The translations under genes and the position numbers were made by a program. Positions 12,298-24,466 of a stretch of DNA of 64,000 bases are shown here, one piece after another; the first letter of the stretch is position 1; each line of letters begins with the position of its first letter. Below the pieces are notes generated by a model. The model saw only the letters and a program-made list of their open reading frames with translations. It ran no database searches and had not been told where the DNA came from. The stretch is from Allacma fusca (lineage: Eukaryota; Arthropoda; Collembola; Symphypleona; Sminthuridae). The stretch lies in contig OX359248.1 of NCBI GenBank assembly GCA_947179485.1, forward strand, positions 4,543,501-4,607,500. Reading direction: 5' to 3'.

Positions 12298-12540
12298 TGC
12301 AACATCTTGGATTATTTCAGGGCTATATGGTTAGGACCGGAAGTGCAGTGTTGTTCGGCAGAATGTTTTTTTTGGATGAAATTTCATTTACAATAATTAT
12401 ACATTAACATTTGGACACACAGACATTTGGAGTCAATTTAAGGAACATCTAACGCAAGTGAATCATAGCCTCAATTACTGAGGAAGATTTTACGTGTGCG
12501 GAGATGTGTACTAGGAAATTGTTAGTTTAAATGCCAAGTT
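12298..12540 (+). pseudogene. 3' fragment of Tnp2-like transposase transposon
   Basis: The first 60 bp match, by eye at roughly three bases in four, the last codons and stop region of the transposase at 61,617-61,680. The shared peptide pattern is N-I-L-D..L-G-P-E-V. Positions 12,420-12,540 then match 62,123-62,235, where the word ACATTTGGAG..AGGAACATCTAA is shared. It directly follows repeat unit U1, so the unit and the transposase are probably parts of one transposon family. Confidence 0.6.
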
Positions 12541-14157
12541 ACTTTTTTCAGGGGCAGTGTGACGAAGGTCCATATTTTGATCGTCTTAATTTTTGGGGGC
12601 GAAACGAAGCTGAAATTTAGTTATTTTTTGGGAATGTTGAGCCTCAACACGAAAGCTTCATGTTAATTATGTGTTTATGATTTCCTTTCACGCACGCATC
12701 GAACAGTGGGAAGTTATGGCCATAAAAGGTAGGAATTAATTATTCGATTGACCTCAATAATTTATTACGGATTCTTCTAGTTCCCTTCAACTTATCCAAT
12801 AATCTGGAGTTAATCCTGAACGTCTAGAAGTATGTAGTTCAATCAGAAATTTGATCTTACGTGTAGGAAGAGTGCAGTGGTTCAAAGCATCTTTAGCAAT
12901 ATCATTTAACATAAAAAAAGAACGAGAACTTTTGTTCCTTAATGTTCATTGTGATGTAATTTTTCAAAAGTTGGCATTGAGATTGAAACTATCTGAGGTC
13001 ATGGGACTACCTGTGACACACTAAGGTCTCTATGAGGACATGTAACCAACCGTGGTGAATGAAGGTCAATAGGAGGTCATGTGATCAGTTGTCACTCATC
13101 GTACAAGAATATTAAATAAGTTTTCTAAATTTCAGTTTTATTCAAAAATAATTCGTATACACGCAATGTTATTGCACCCAATATACCGTAAATTGTACCA
13201 TCCAATATTTTATAAGAGGACAATCACCGGAAGTAAGTAATTTCAAAACCGAGCTTTGAATCCATGTTTTCATTTTTATCCGGATTTGCAGGAATTTCCA
13301 GCTTATGATTGTACATGAACCCAAATTTTCGCTATCCAAAGTTAGTTGACGAAATATTTTTGAAAATTTCTCGAAAATATGGAAGGAGTTTGTTGTGTTT
13401 TTGTGAGTATTTTTTGTTTTGTTTTGTAGAAAGATGTTGGTTTTCAATTCCTATGGATTTCTCAAATGTTTTTGTCAATTACCAAATTGTGGACGTATTT
13501 TTTTCAAAACAACTTCTGAATGGAGAATTGGTCGAAATTATATCTCAATCTATCACGAGATGTTGCATTTCTGTTCAGTGTCGACAAATTTTTAAAAATA
13601 AAATTTGTTTTCAGTGGGAAAAATCATGATAATTTTCGTAGGGGTGCGTTCGTTCCAATCCCCTTGCAGGATTTTCCGGAAACAAAATTATTCTACATTA
13701 AGTATTTTAAATGCATTTTCAAAAAGGAATTCATTCGGGCGTTATACATGACAAAAAATCCAACTTTCTAAAATTTCTAAAATGTTTATAAAATATCAGA
13801 GGTTTCTGGGTAGTTGCGATTTGTTTTACGTTTGTTCAGTTTTTGTATCTACCTATGTTTTGAGACGTGTATACCTGAAAGTTTTTATGGCCATGGAAGT
13901 TTGGAAATGTTTGCCAAATCTTGGGTAATTGTATCTATGTGTATTTTATGTTTGTTAATTTCTATGTGGATGGCCAATGATGTAGTCAAATAGTTGCCAT
14001 GTAATCCAATTGAATTCCTGAGCAGTCGGGTGATATTTTGTTTCATACCAGGATATTTTTCAAATTTAGATTAACAGATTGGACTAATTATTTCTAAAGA
14101 GTTTGTTTGTATTTTTTAAATTTATTTGAGCATTTCATCACACGTGATTTGTCCTGA
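12541..14157. other. AT-rich diverged repeat, no gene
   Basis: No gene seen. AGGTCATG-type degenerate repeats lie at 12,995-13,105. 13,530-13,760 is a diverged copy of the CTATCACGAGATGT..TTCAGTGTCGAC segment also found at 9.75, 16.0 and 28.3 kb. The open frames here are short, overlapping and have no recognisable family. Confidence 0.4.
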
Positions 14158-14166
14158 GTGTGGAAC

Positions 14167-14829
14167 GGAGTTAGGATATATTCCCTCCGACACAATCCCT
14201 CCGGTTATATTCCCTCCGGATAAATTCCCTCCAACCACAACCCCTCCCTGCTTGGAAATAATCCCTCGCACAAATATTTGCCACTCATATATGCAGAAGT
14301 GTTCGTCACTATGCCAGCAAAGCAAAAGCAATGCGGATCGTATGGTGACTCGGTTCAACAAATAACTTATGCGCCAGTTGGCATAGTAACAATTCGTCGA
14401 CGAAAACTCACGTCCAGAACTCATCATCAAGGAAGATGATTTTTTACGGAAATGTTATTAACAAATGCGAAACCATGCGTTGCTGCAACTTGATTTGTCT
14501 GGTCATTAGTTGGGTCACTGGTTGGTGCAATCAGTTCAATTTTCATTATTTCATTCAAGAGTAATTATGTAGCTGTACTTGTAGATATTATGAGGCCTGA
14601 GATTTCCCTTGCTGTAGCTTCTTTTTAAAAAGGAATTTGGACAATTCCAACTGTACTTAATTATTTGAGGATTGTTAAATTTTGTTGCCATAGTGAGCGT
14701 AAATTTATTGGGTGTTTATACAAACAGTCCGAGGGAATATCTCCTCTCAAGGAGGGAATATGTTTGGAGGGAATGTGTTCGAGGGAATATAACCCGAGGG
14801 ATTGTGTCGGAGGGAATATATCCGAACAC
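14167..14829. mobile_element. MULE-like element, GGAGGGAATAT ends, 663 bp
   Basis: Arms of about 110 bp are made of five degenerate TATTCCCTCC units at the left and their complement at the right, sharing GGATATATTCCCTCCGACAC. A perfect 9-bp direct repeat GTGTGGAAC flanks it (14,158-14,166 and 14,830-14,838). A 9-bp TSD with long repeat-built TIRs fits a Mutator-like non-autonomous element, the same family as 1123-2688. Confidence 0.75.
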
Positions 14830-14838
14830 GTGTGGAAC

Positions 14839-16835
14839 CCGAGCTCGTTATTTTTCGGATTAAAATAATACGCTTCGGGTAGAGCTTTTAATATTTAAAA
14901 ATAATTTAATAGTTTTAATATTTTAAAACGAATTGACGGTCAAAATTTAAACAACCTTTTTACATATTTTTAGGGCCTCCCACACATGTATCGATATATG
15001 TATGTATATCGACAAGGTTGTTGTTCAAAACGTTTCCTCAATTCTTGAAAAGTTGGTCAATACTTTTGTCAATGGCTGGGTATTGAATAAAATATGTTGT
15101 CCATTCATAAAAACAAGAAATATCAATAAAATTTAGTGAACTTTCAAACGATCCCTGAAATGAGCAGTTTCGAGAATGTCGGAAAGGAAAAGAGGTCAAA
15201 TTGAGTTCCTGGAACCACTTGTAATCCAATGTGGTGAATTTGAGGTCCTGATACTATACACTTGTTACCTTCTAAGGTCAATTTCAAGTCATGACAATTC
15301 TTGCTATTTATCCAATCAGTTCAATTTGATGTCATGAGACGATTCTGACCCACTGACGTAGACTTGTAGAGGTATTAAATACCAAATCATTCCGTTATTT
15401 TTATATGTTTTGTTATATTCTTCTCTGAAATGTGTCAAAGTACTGAGATTGAAACGTAAATAAATATTCCATTACAGCAAATATAGCCCTATGCCCTATA
15501 GTTATTACTTTGTCACCCAAATTGAAGTGCCACATTCAAAATTTTAGCAACGCAATGGAATGGCTACAACCAGGATCCCTCTCAAGTACTTGTCTCCGAA
15601 ATCATCGGACAGCTAATTGTAAGTTTTATTTATTTCCATTAAATTTCCCTATGAAGAAAGTTGCGGCACTTGAAGTAAAGTAGGTACTAGAGACGGTCAT
15701 GTAAATTTTTCAACATTTTATTGTTATAAGTTAGCTATATCGACATTCAGTTAGGCTTATTTCATTAATAAATATGTGTGGCTTTATACACATTTTTAAA
15801 CATTTTCACCATTGTTAGTGAGAAAAAACTGATAATCTAAATCAGTTTCCCCTTATAAAGCTATTAGCTACAAAAATGTCTTGCTGCATATTTTTGCTTC
15901 AGCTCTAATACGTCGCTCTGGGCTCCAGTCTAAGTAAATTGCTGAAGTAATTATATAGTAAGCTTATAAGCTTAGCTGTACGGCTTAAACTGGGCGACAT
16001 CTATCAGATGTCGGCTTGCTGTTCAGTATCGATAAATGTAGGAAAAGTAAAATTCTGTTTCAGTGGAAAGAATCAACTTTTCCGGAAAGAATTTTATTCT
16101 AGATATAGAATTTTAAATGCATTTTAAAATAGGAATGCATTCCAGCGTAATATATGACAAAAAATTCAACTTTCCGAAATTTCGTTTAATTCTCTAAATA
16201 ATCAGAAGTTTCCGGGTTGTTGCGATTCTTTTTATATCCTATGTGGATTGCCAATGGTGTAGTTATGTGGTGGCTATTTATTACAACTTAATTCCTGAGC
16301 AATTGGCAAATTGTTTTTCTCATTCCTGGATTTGTTTCCAAATTTCAGATTGACAATTTCGACTATTCCTGAGTGGTTGGTAAATTAGTTTAGTCAGGAA
16401 TTGTATGAATACACTGAAATTTTAAAACGCTTTGAACGTTTACTCGAATTTAGAAAAATGTGACGCTCTTTCAATTTCACTGGCTTTAAAACAAATAGAA
16501 CATGATATCATTCTGTAATCGAAATCTAAATAATAATAATAAAATTTATTCTAGGTAGTTAGCGGAAATTTGTCTTCAAAACGAGGAAGTTGAGCAACTA
16601 GTTTTGTAAATTATAACTATTGTAAGGTAGCATCCGAAATATTTGTGTAGACTTCTGGGTATTTCCGCCAAAGTCAGTATATTTTTGTCCCCTCAGGAGA
16701 GTTGGCAGAAGCTGTTCCTCAATTCCTGGGAAAGAGCAAGATTTAGTCAGAAAATAAAACATGAACTTCATCAATCCGAAAATTGAAGTTAATTAAATAA
16801 AGTTGAATTTTGATTTTGTTTTTTTTTACGGGTCA
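14839..16835. other. Diverged repeat DNA, no gene
   Basis: No gene seen. It contains AAGTTGGTCAATACTTTTGTCAA (also at 32.58 kb), AGGTCA-type repeats at 15,225-15,370, a block at 15,530-15,790 that is clearly paralogous to 21,400-21,650 (GCAATGGAATGRCTACAACC, GGACAGCTAATTGTAAGT), and 15,900-16,450 paralogous to 9.69-10.2 kb. Confidence 0.45.
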
Positions 16836-17445
16836 TATTATCGTAACTGGAGGCCTGAAAGACCTGAATATCAAATATATATTCCGTTACAGGAAATGTA
16901 ACCCTATCATCATGACTTTGTCATCCGCCAGAATTTTTCGCAGTTTGTTGAATGGAAGCGTTCGTAGTTGGAAAATGTTTTAAAAATGAATAATTATTAA
17001 TTTACAGGCTGTACGTACTATCTAAGCAGCTGAAAACCACACCTTCAGTGAAGCGTAAGTCAGGATATGCCTCGATGGAGTGCGTACATATAATAATTAC
17101 TACTTCTTCTGGAAGTCTCAAGGGTAGAACATGTCTGAATAGGAAGCATGGTTGTTTGATATGTGTCCCAAAACCTTAAGTTTCCTTTCACTTTTTCCAC
17201 TCAGAAATGCTGTAACCGTGGGGCTTCACTTTACTTTTCCATTTGAGCCGATGTGCAGCTGTCGATCGTTCGTGTTAAACACTGTCTCAGTTGTGTTGCA
17301 AACGTTTACTTGACCCTACCAAAGCAATAACATGGCTTAATTATGTATGCGACCACTCCGAAGACCAGGAACAGGCAAAGGAATTGGAACAGGAATCTCT
17401 TGCACCCGAAGTCGCCATGCTGTGTAAGTCTGTTGTGGGTAGTTC
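16836..17445. repeat. Large dispersed repeat unit, copy U2
   Basis: Same ordered blocks as U1: the TTTTTCGCAGTTTGTTGAATGG box, CAGCTGAAAA..TTCAGTGAAG, CCTTTCACTTTTTCCACTC, AGCTGTCGATCGTTC, and CTTGCACCCGAAGTCGCC followed by GTAAGT. It lacks the hAT insertions present in U1, U3 and U4. At 16,850-16,857 it carries the undisturbed sequence around GTAACTGGAG that corresponds to the insertion site used in U5. Confidence 0.6.
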
Positions 17446-17573
17446 TTTTTGGAATCGGGTACCCACTCGCAAGCTATTGCATGCTATAGGTATAATCCAC
17501 TCCCAATACAAACCTACCACTTAAGTAATAACGATTTTATAAAAATTCCGTTCGGGTACCTCTACATACCGAC

Positions 17574-18135
17574 TAGGCATGAGCACATCGAGACAGCAAA
17601 TCGAGATTCTCGATATTCTCGATCTTTTTTTACCATCGAGACTAATCGAGACATCTCGATAATTTATCGAGAATCTTGTTAATTTTTCGTCTCGATAAAA
17701 TGCGCATACGCGTCAAAAAAGCGGATACTCTGTGACTGGACTCATAGAGTCTGAATAATGGTGGAAAAAATTTTACTGAATTCAGATGTTAACTCTTCAA
17801 TGAAAAAATATTGCTGCAGTGAATTTAAATATAATTCGGTGGAGAAAATTAATTTCATATCACATCCAAGAGGACCAGGAGAAAATTATATCGAGAGAAC
17901 TACATTAATATTATAGTTCTAAATAAGTTGTGGTTTTAATGAATACGGGGACTTGCAAAATTAACCACAATGTACATTTTTGTCCCCTTATTCAATAATT
18001 TTGGGCTGTCTCGATTGTCTCGATATGAATGTGTTCTCGATGTCTCGATTTATAAAATTCTCGATCTCGATATTTTGTTCTAAAACAAGAACAAGACTAT
18101 CGAGAATTTTAAATGATTCGAGACACTCATGCCTA
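17574..18135. mobile_element. Non-autonomous hAT element, TCTCGAT motif
   Basis: 562 bp with TIR TAGGCATGAG and a perfect 8-bp TSD ATACCGAC (17,566-17,573 and 18,136-18,143). Both arms are arrays of TCTCGA / TCGAGA / ATCTCGAT words and the centre is AT-rich. No transposase. Confidence 0.9.
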
Positions 18136-18143
18136 ATACCGAC

Positions 18144-18617
18144 CAAAGGGGGCCCCCCATTTAATTTTATGTTAATTTCCCCGGCCCCTCCCACCGTCCG
18201 CCTTTCGCGAATCTCAAATTGGTGAATAAATATGAATCCTGTATACAAAAGTACCACAGGAGAGTTGGTCAGAATCGCAATTCCATCACGGGACCCTTAA
18301 GGGAGCCAATTGGGAACATTTGCGGTTTTCTCAAATTATATAGCGTTTCACAGCAAAATAAATTGAAATCAGGTTACAAAACTTATAGCAAACTCCAAAT
18401 AACCGAAACACGATAGTAAATGAGTATACGGAGCTCCCTTTATTGCTTGGTACATATATATTTGACACATAATTTAAACATTCGAACCACATACAAGCTA
18501 TACTGATAAATACATCTACAGATATCTTTCCTTTTAGTTAACTAATACATCTAAGGATCAACTAAATAATTCATGAAACACTAATATTTGGACACGTTCC
18601 CATTAAACCACCATTAA
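18144..18617. other. Spacer, nothing recognised
   Basis: AT-rich sequence between a hAT element and the LINE tail. No TIR, gene or tandem repeat was identified. Confidence 0.4.
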
Positions 18618-19870
18618 TCATTCATTCATTCATTCATTCTTTATTGATTCTGGATTCTTCTCGGGCGACGCCCATATCATCCATACATGTAAATTAATAA
18701 TCTTCCAGAAAGTGAAGAAAATTATTCCTAATAGAACAATTATGTATAAATCTAAATATATCACATATAAAATCGCTACCCGGATTTTTAAAGAGTAAAA
18801 GCAGAGGTATTTCAGAGTTGTATTTTTCTATACCATATTTTCCCAGGAGTGTGCGCCTGGGGGTTTCGTAAACCCGGCACTTCGATAACAGATGGAGGAG
18901 ATTATCCTGCTCCTGGAGGTTACATTTAGTGCAAGTGTCAGGGAAAGAAAATTTGACTTTTGCACGCGTGGTGTAAAGGGTGGGGGAGTTCAGTCTAATG
19001 TTGGCAATCAACCGGATGTATTGTATAGGTATGTTGAAGGAAAGGTATCTGGAGGTAGAGAAGTGAGATTTAATCATAGTATAGATAGGCGAAATACGAC
19101 ATTTTTGTAAGTCCTCCTCCACAAATGAATCGTGAATTGTAGCAATAATAACCGTAAAGAAACCAGTGAGATATTCTGCGGACTGAAATTCCCAAACAGA
19201 AGCAAAACCGTGCTTATAGAGCGTATCCCGTATAAAGTTCGGCCAGGTGGGCTTGGCAGAGTTTTGTTGGTCGTAATGACAAATATTTTTCAGCCTTTCA
19301 TAACATATTCTGATTAACCTGTGCGGAGGCAATAGTAAAATTTTGAACCAAAACCTCCAAGCCCATTTGATTACGCGATAAAAAACTCGAACCCTACCGG
19401 TCTCGATCCTAAGTATATGTGAGGGAGTGTCCTGTGGCAACCACAAAAGTTTTTTAAGGAATTGATTCTGTACAATTTCTAAGGGGGTGGTGATATTGTA
19501 CGCCCAAATTTCTGCACTATATGTCAAAGATGGTAAAACCACTGAGTCGAGGAGCTTCATGCGTGATTCCCATGAGTCCGTTCTGGTTGCACTAATTACC
19601 TTAAGAGTGGGGCCAATGGTGGCAAGGGCTTTTCGTTTAAGACACTGGGCTGCGCAACTGAAAGAGGCAAATGCAGAGAATTTAATGCCTAGATATGTGT
19701 ATTCTGATACAATGTTGATTTCCTGACCCTTTAAATACCACCTCCATGACTTGTGGTGGTTACCACCATTCCGAAAGATCATCACTTTGGTTTTGGATAA
19801 GTTAATAACGAGAAAGTTACTATCACAGTATTCGTCAAGAATTGTGATTTTTTTTGTAAGCTTACTTCTA
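18618..19870 (-). mobile_element. 5'-truncated LINE with (GAAT)n tail
   Basis: On the minus strand a reverse-transcriptase C-terminal region is followed by a short 3' UTR and a terminal (GAAT)n tail (ATTC repeats at 18,618-18,640 on the plus strand). The 5' end stops abruptly near 19,870, as expected for target-primed reverse transcription that terminated early. About 1.25 kb of a normal several-kilobase element remains. The clade is probably CR1/Jockey-like but cannot be fixed from this piece. Confidence 0.8.
18694..19868 (-). pseudogene. LINE reverse transcriptase, C-terminal part
   Basis: Recognised as the end of a non-LTR reverse transcriptase. The frame is already open upstream of the first Met at 19,785: it reads through NLSKTKVMIFRNGG, the RT palm/thumb boundary, then EYTYLGIKFS, the usual YLG motif. 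A C-terminal zinc-knuckle-like group follows, C-x2-C-x9-H-x4-C, near residue 285. It would normally bind LINE RNA and nick-primed DNA during target-primed reverse transcription. The catalytic FADD-type motif lies in the missing part, so this copy cannot be active. The remaining 363 codons from Met have no stops, which suggests a fairly recent insertion. It interrupts, or sits beside, the DNA transposon relic at 20.0-21.2 kb. Confidence 0.82.
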
Positions 19871-20038
19871 CGTGAACTACAAACTTATGTTAGTCACTAT
19901 TATATAGAAGGTACTAATACAAAAAATTATGTAAATGAATAATTATTCGCACCTACACTGAAGTTTACAGTTTACTCCCATGTAATAATTTGACTTTGTC
20001 AAAACCTGATCGAATTTCCTCCTCATCGAACTTTGAAC

Positions 20039-21225
20039 TCACGGCAGCTTGAACTTTTTGGAACTGGTAATGAAAGCAGTGACACAATCCATTGCTGGAA
20101 ATATTTTTGTGCGCTCGGGAGTGTACCAGCTGTAATATGCTCCTTTAGTTTTCCGCATCAATTGAGCTGTTACTTCGCCAAGTTCCCGATCGTAATTGCT
20201 TACCGTTCCCAGTTGTAACAAACCTTCAGTGTGAAAGCAAAGAAAATCTCCAAACTTGAGCTTACTTACGTCAACCATATATTGTTGCTCGGAAATATTC
20301 CCAAATGTTTTGCAAACGAACGTTTCATTAGAGCCAGAAACCTTTCTCAGGACGAGTGTTGTTCTATTTAGTGGTTCTACATCGTGATAACTTCGAGTGC
20401 CGGGAACTGTTTTGTACAACTCGTATCGTTTTTTAAGTTCCTTCTCGTCTACATAAGTATTAATTTGATTTTGAGTAATAAGAATATAATCCGTTAGTGC
20501 ATCATTATTTTGTTGAACCAAATAAGCAAACATAGAGTGAACATCTTTAATGAAATTGTCCTTTCTCCGAAGAAATTCAGTTCTTACAAGACGCTTTGTA
20601 ATTCCTGATTTGCCATCAACTACTCCCTTGCCATGTGAAGCTGCTGAAAAAACCCATTTTGCTTTCATGTTAAAATCAAATTCGTGCATTGCTAAATTAC
20701 AAAAATTGTAGAAGTTTTTGTATTGGCTCGTAGGCCCATCCGATACATAAACTACTGTGTTTATGTGTGGAAATTGGGATTTAACCTGAGCAATTACAAA
20801 CGACTTGAACACATGAAATGTTGTTGCATCGTGTATGAGGCAATCACTTAGAACAATATAAGACATCAACTCAGGTTTCGAATTTGGAAAACGCTTGAAA
20901 TACATACAAAATGGATGTATTGTTGCCTGATTTTTTCCCCAATACGAACTCTGGATTTCGCTTGGAAGTACGAATGTGTAATTTTGAGCAAAATCAACAT
21001 GCATAACGCATGTAGTATCTGGTATTTCAGAAAAACTCTTTAGTGCTTAAATATGATTTTTTTGCATCACATATAAATAATGATGCTCAGCAAATCTCGG
21101 GACGTATTCAACGAGTTTTTGTAAAAACTGTGCTTCAGAAAGGTTACACTTCTGTAAATCAACAGCTGGTCCTGAACCTGTTGAAACCCATTGCCAAAAG
21201 TCAATTGAGCTACTTACAAGTAAGT
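20039..21225 (-). pseudogene. DDE-type transposase-like pseudogene (DFAxNY family)
   Basis: The longest clean frame is 321 codons (20,039-21,004). Its sequence carries HVDFAQNY, then VSDGPTSQYKN near residue 89, then SHGKGVVDG near residue 124 followed by KR. I know this arrangement from an abundant, poorly named invertebrate protein family that behaves as a transposase. Candidate metal-binding acidic residues are D4, D89 and D130. The same frame continues upstream of the Met to about 21,225, through WQW and EHHYLYV patterns typical of the family's N-terminal half, but is crossed by an in-frame TAA at 21,047-21,049. At 21,216 it abuts a dispersed repeat block. I infer a degraded transposon copy; a domesticated gene is less likely because of the stop and the lost N-terminus. 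Confidence 0.65.
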
Positions 21226-22490
21226 CTTATTCGTTTCCATTAAATTTCGCATTTTCAAAAAATCGCTCCCTTAGATCAAAATGGGTGTTTGAGGCTGCCG
21301 TTTTATTTTTACAATAGCAGATTTTTATTTTCTAACTAAATATAAGGTAGACAACACGATCCTTTAAACATAAATTTCATTACTCACAGGAAACGCTGAA
21401 AAGCTACATTCGAAATTTGACTAACGCAATGGAATGACTACAACCAGGACCCCTCTCAAGTTCTTGTGTCCGAAGTCACCGGACAGCTAATTGTAAGTTT
21501 TATTGTCCATTCAATTTCCCTATGAAGAAAGTTGTAGCCCTTGAAGCAAAGTAGGTACTAATAATGACTCTAATTTAAATTTTTCAACATTTTATTGTAA
21601 TAAGTTAGCTATATTGACATTCAGTTAGGCTTATTTCATTAATCATGGTTTGAAAGGTCACTTTATTCAGGTAAATAATTTTTAAAGATTTAAGATATTA
21701 CGGGTTATATGGTATGGGTCCTTTATCGTTTTGCCTTTCTAAATGTAGTACTCCTATTTATTCATTTTTTTAAATTTTGCAAGTCTATTATTACAATTCA
21801 GCTGAATGGAAATTCTGCTAGGATTATTTGATTAATAAATATTTTTGGCTTCCCGGTCAATGTGAAGCATTTGGAGCTTAAAATTCTTTTCAGATTAGAT
21901 TGACTGGAATAAGACTTCGCTGAAGAGGCAAAGTGGTCTATTAGGTCTATATGTGCATGCGTTTGTACAGCACGACAGAGGTCATGTTACTCTTTGCAGC
22001 CGTCTAAGGTCAATCTTATGTCTGGTGAATTCTTGCTACCCACTGAGGTCATATTACTATTTGCATCCCCATTAAGTGAGGTCATGTAATCAATTGTGGT
22101 GCACGAAGGTGAACCAAGACCAATAAAGAAAGATTATTACTGGGTTACTATTTGTAGTTTATGCTTTTACGTCCAATGGTGGCGCTTCGGCCCTTACTGA
22201 CTTGGCACGTAGTGCTGATCACCAATGAATTTTTGACGTTTTGCTGATTTGTGAGTACAACATTGATGTACTCTCCAATTTATAGTAATTTGTCCAACTA
22301 TTGTTTTGATTATTAGGTAGGTAGTGAATTCTTATCGTGAATTTTGAAAACTAGTTTAAAATATTTTTGTCAAATGAAAGTCTGTCTTAAAAGTTTAAAT
22401 GGCTTTATTATATGTGGCGAGTCACCGAAACATTTTCTCAATGCCACCGATGGCGATTAAATATTTATACCAGTTCTATGGAAAATGTCA
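21216..22490. repeat. Dispersed repeat blocks, partial unit copies
   Basis: Two successive boxes ending in a GTAAGT splice-donor-like word (near 21,218 and 21,495), each followed by ATTAAATTTC sequences, match the end blocks of U1-U5. 21,400-21,650 is paralogous to 15,530-15,790. AGGTCA-type repeats lie at 21,960-22,110. At 21,915-21,945 there is an isolated GAAGAGGCAAARTGGTCTA word, shared with the ends of the 38,499-40,567 element. No gene. Confidence 0.45.
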
Positions 22491-22967
22491 GTTCCGCGTA
22501 TAGCTCCTCACGAGTACGAGTAGATACTCGAGTTTCGAGTTCGAGTACGAGTACGGGTCGAGTACGGTATCAACTTATATTGGTACTTGTACTCGTCGGT
22601 CGAGTATCCGTTTTCGTACTCGAACTTGAGTATATTTCTAACGAGTATCAGAGCGAGTACGAGTACGTTCAAAGTACTTGAATCAAAGCACGAGTACGAG
22701 TTCGGGTACTAATTTAAAAGTACTTGAACCCGTACTTGGATTTGCATTTGATACTCGAGTAATTTTCTCCAGCACAAAGTTCACATCCATATTTTCTGAT
22801 TACAAAAAAGTTGTTATTCCGAAGCAGAAAGGAAAAGCGGTTAAATTCAAAATTACTACGAATATCATGAAACGTTACACCTACAGCATAAGTTATTGTT
22901 ACATCTCCGAATTGAGTACTACTGTAGTTACTATTTGTATTTACCTATCGCCGTAAAATGTAATGGA

Positions 22968-23364
22968 CAGGGTTGGCAAGTGGCAAGAAATGGCCTGGCC
23001 GTTATTGGTTAAAATCCGGTTCTTACCGGCTTGGTCCAATTGCTTGGGTTGGTATAAAATGGTCGTCATTAATATTATCCAAATAAATCCACTGTCCAAT
23101 AAAAACCGGTTTTAACTTAAACGTACCACCGGCTTGGCTAATATTACGCATGCATGAACACAGGGTTGCCAAGTGGTCAGAAATACCCTGGTTATTATTG
23201 GTTAAAATCCGGTTCTAACCGGCCCGGACCTGTTGTATAGTTTGGTATAAAATGGCTATAATTAATACTATCCAAATAAGTTCAGTCCAATAAAAACCGG
23301 TTGTTACCATTTCTTGCCAGTGGCTTGGCCTTTATTGATAAAAGCCGGTTTTTTGCCAACCCTG
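22968..23364. mobile_element. Tandem dimer of CAGGGTTGGCAAG element
   Basis: Two head-to-tail copies start at 22,968 and 23,161 with CAGGGTTGSCAAGTGG. Only the second keeps the inverted right end TTGCCAACCCTG (to 23,364). Both contain GGTTAAAATCCGGTTC and CCAATAAAAACCGGTT words. No TSD is evident. It is inserted in the CGAGTAC element. Confidence 0.65.
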
Positions 23365-23493
23365 GAGATAGTAAATAGTGAGTGACGGTGACTGAATTAA
23401 ATCGAAACGTCCGAAGTATTCGTCCCTATTATGCATGTATTTTACGGACAACGTCTCGATCCCGTCTCAGTCCCTCTCCTCTCTAGTGCTCGG

Positions 23494-23640
23494 ACCAATT
23501 CAGTTCTGAATTGGAAATTTTTGATTCAGTTCAATTCAGTTCAATTCAATTCACTACTTTTTCAATTCAATTCAAGATGAAACTGAACCGATTGATTCAG
23601 TTCATAACATTGAATTGAACTGAATCGTTTAAGTATAATA
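23494..23640. repeat. CAATTCAGTT-motif element remnant
   Basis: It starts TAGTGCTCGGACCAATTC and is filled with TTCAATTCAGTT words that turn to AACTGAAT near the right. It resembles a much-shortened hAT-like short-motif element. The right end and TSD were not identified. Confidence 0.4.
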
Positions 23641-23804
23641 CCGTACTCCGAGTACAGGATTTTTTACTCGTACTTGAAGACACAAGTCCGGGTCAAGGGG
23701 GAATTCGGGCCGACAATTCGAGTACGGTTCCAAGTACGAGTACGGTTCCAAGTACGAGTACGGTATGGATAACTACTCGACCCGTGAGGAGCTATAGTTC
23801 CGCG

Positions 23805-24466
23805 CAAAATTTACGTTCCCTTTTAAGACAGTTGCAATCCTTGACGCAAAGCTCTAAAGGCCTTAAAGTAATACCTGTGTTTCGGTAGAATAAATAAAGT
23901 TCTCATTTGTTACCACACTCATTTTAATTATCTCCAGCATGCTTATTTTTGCTGCTTGATCAGTTGAAACCTTAAATAATTACTTATTTCTAATAATATT
24001 TAAAAAATAATTATTAAGAGAAAGTCAACGATCTTTCTTTCGCTTTACAAGAACATCAAGAATTTACTTAAAATGATATACTGTGGCAGGTAAAAAAATC
24101 CAAAACTGCAATCGATGAATCGATTGCAACAGAAACGAAGCACTACTGCCTCGCTAGTGTGAGCTCGATTGAAAGTTGTTGTAATTTTGGCTGGTTGGGT
24201 AGTTGTTACGCAAAATGTATGTTTAGAGTAAAGTAGTTAAAGTAGGTTAATATAATAATAATTTATTTTGCGTTTTTTGGAAATGTCATCGAACGTATAT
24301 ATCCCCAGCTCTCATCATGAGTTTTATTTCCTGGTCTTTGTGTGGAAGGTATTTTATACCTTGTCATCATCGAAATCATTTCCGTGGTGAAAACGAAATT
24401 GTAAATTTAAAGGAAATTTCACTGCGTCGACCGTGTTATTTGTTCATTATGTTGCCAATACACTAA
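23805..24466. other. Diverged repeat, no gene
   Basis: 23,930-24,100 is paralogous to 35,230-35,400 (shared GCTTATTTTTG, GATCAGTTGAAA, TTTACTTAAAATGA). No gene or TIR recognised. Confidence 0.4.

Larger units (their letters stand above)
22499..23796. mobile_element. Non-autonomous hAT element, CGAGTACGAGTA motif
   Basis: TIR TATAGCTCCTCACG at both ends, with a perfect 8-bp TSD GTTCCGCG (22,491-22,498 and 23,797-23,804). The arms are arrays of GAGTAC / GTACTCG words. Two other short-motif elements are nested inside (22,968-23,364 and about 23,494-23,640). The flanks rejoin into a repeat that also occurs at 35.09-35.40 kb. Confidence 0.88.

Noticed and set aside
17980-18257. Frames of 81-89 codons on both strands
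   Set aside because: They span the edge of the TCTCGAT hAT element and its flank, so no ancestral gene could have had this structure.
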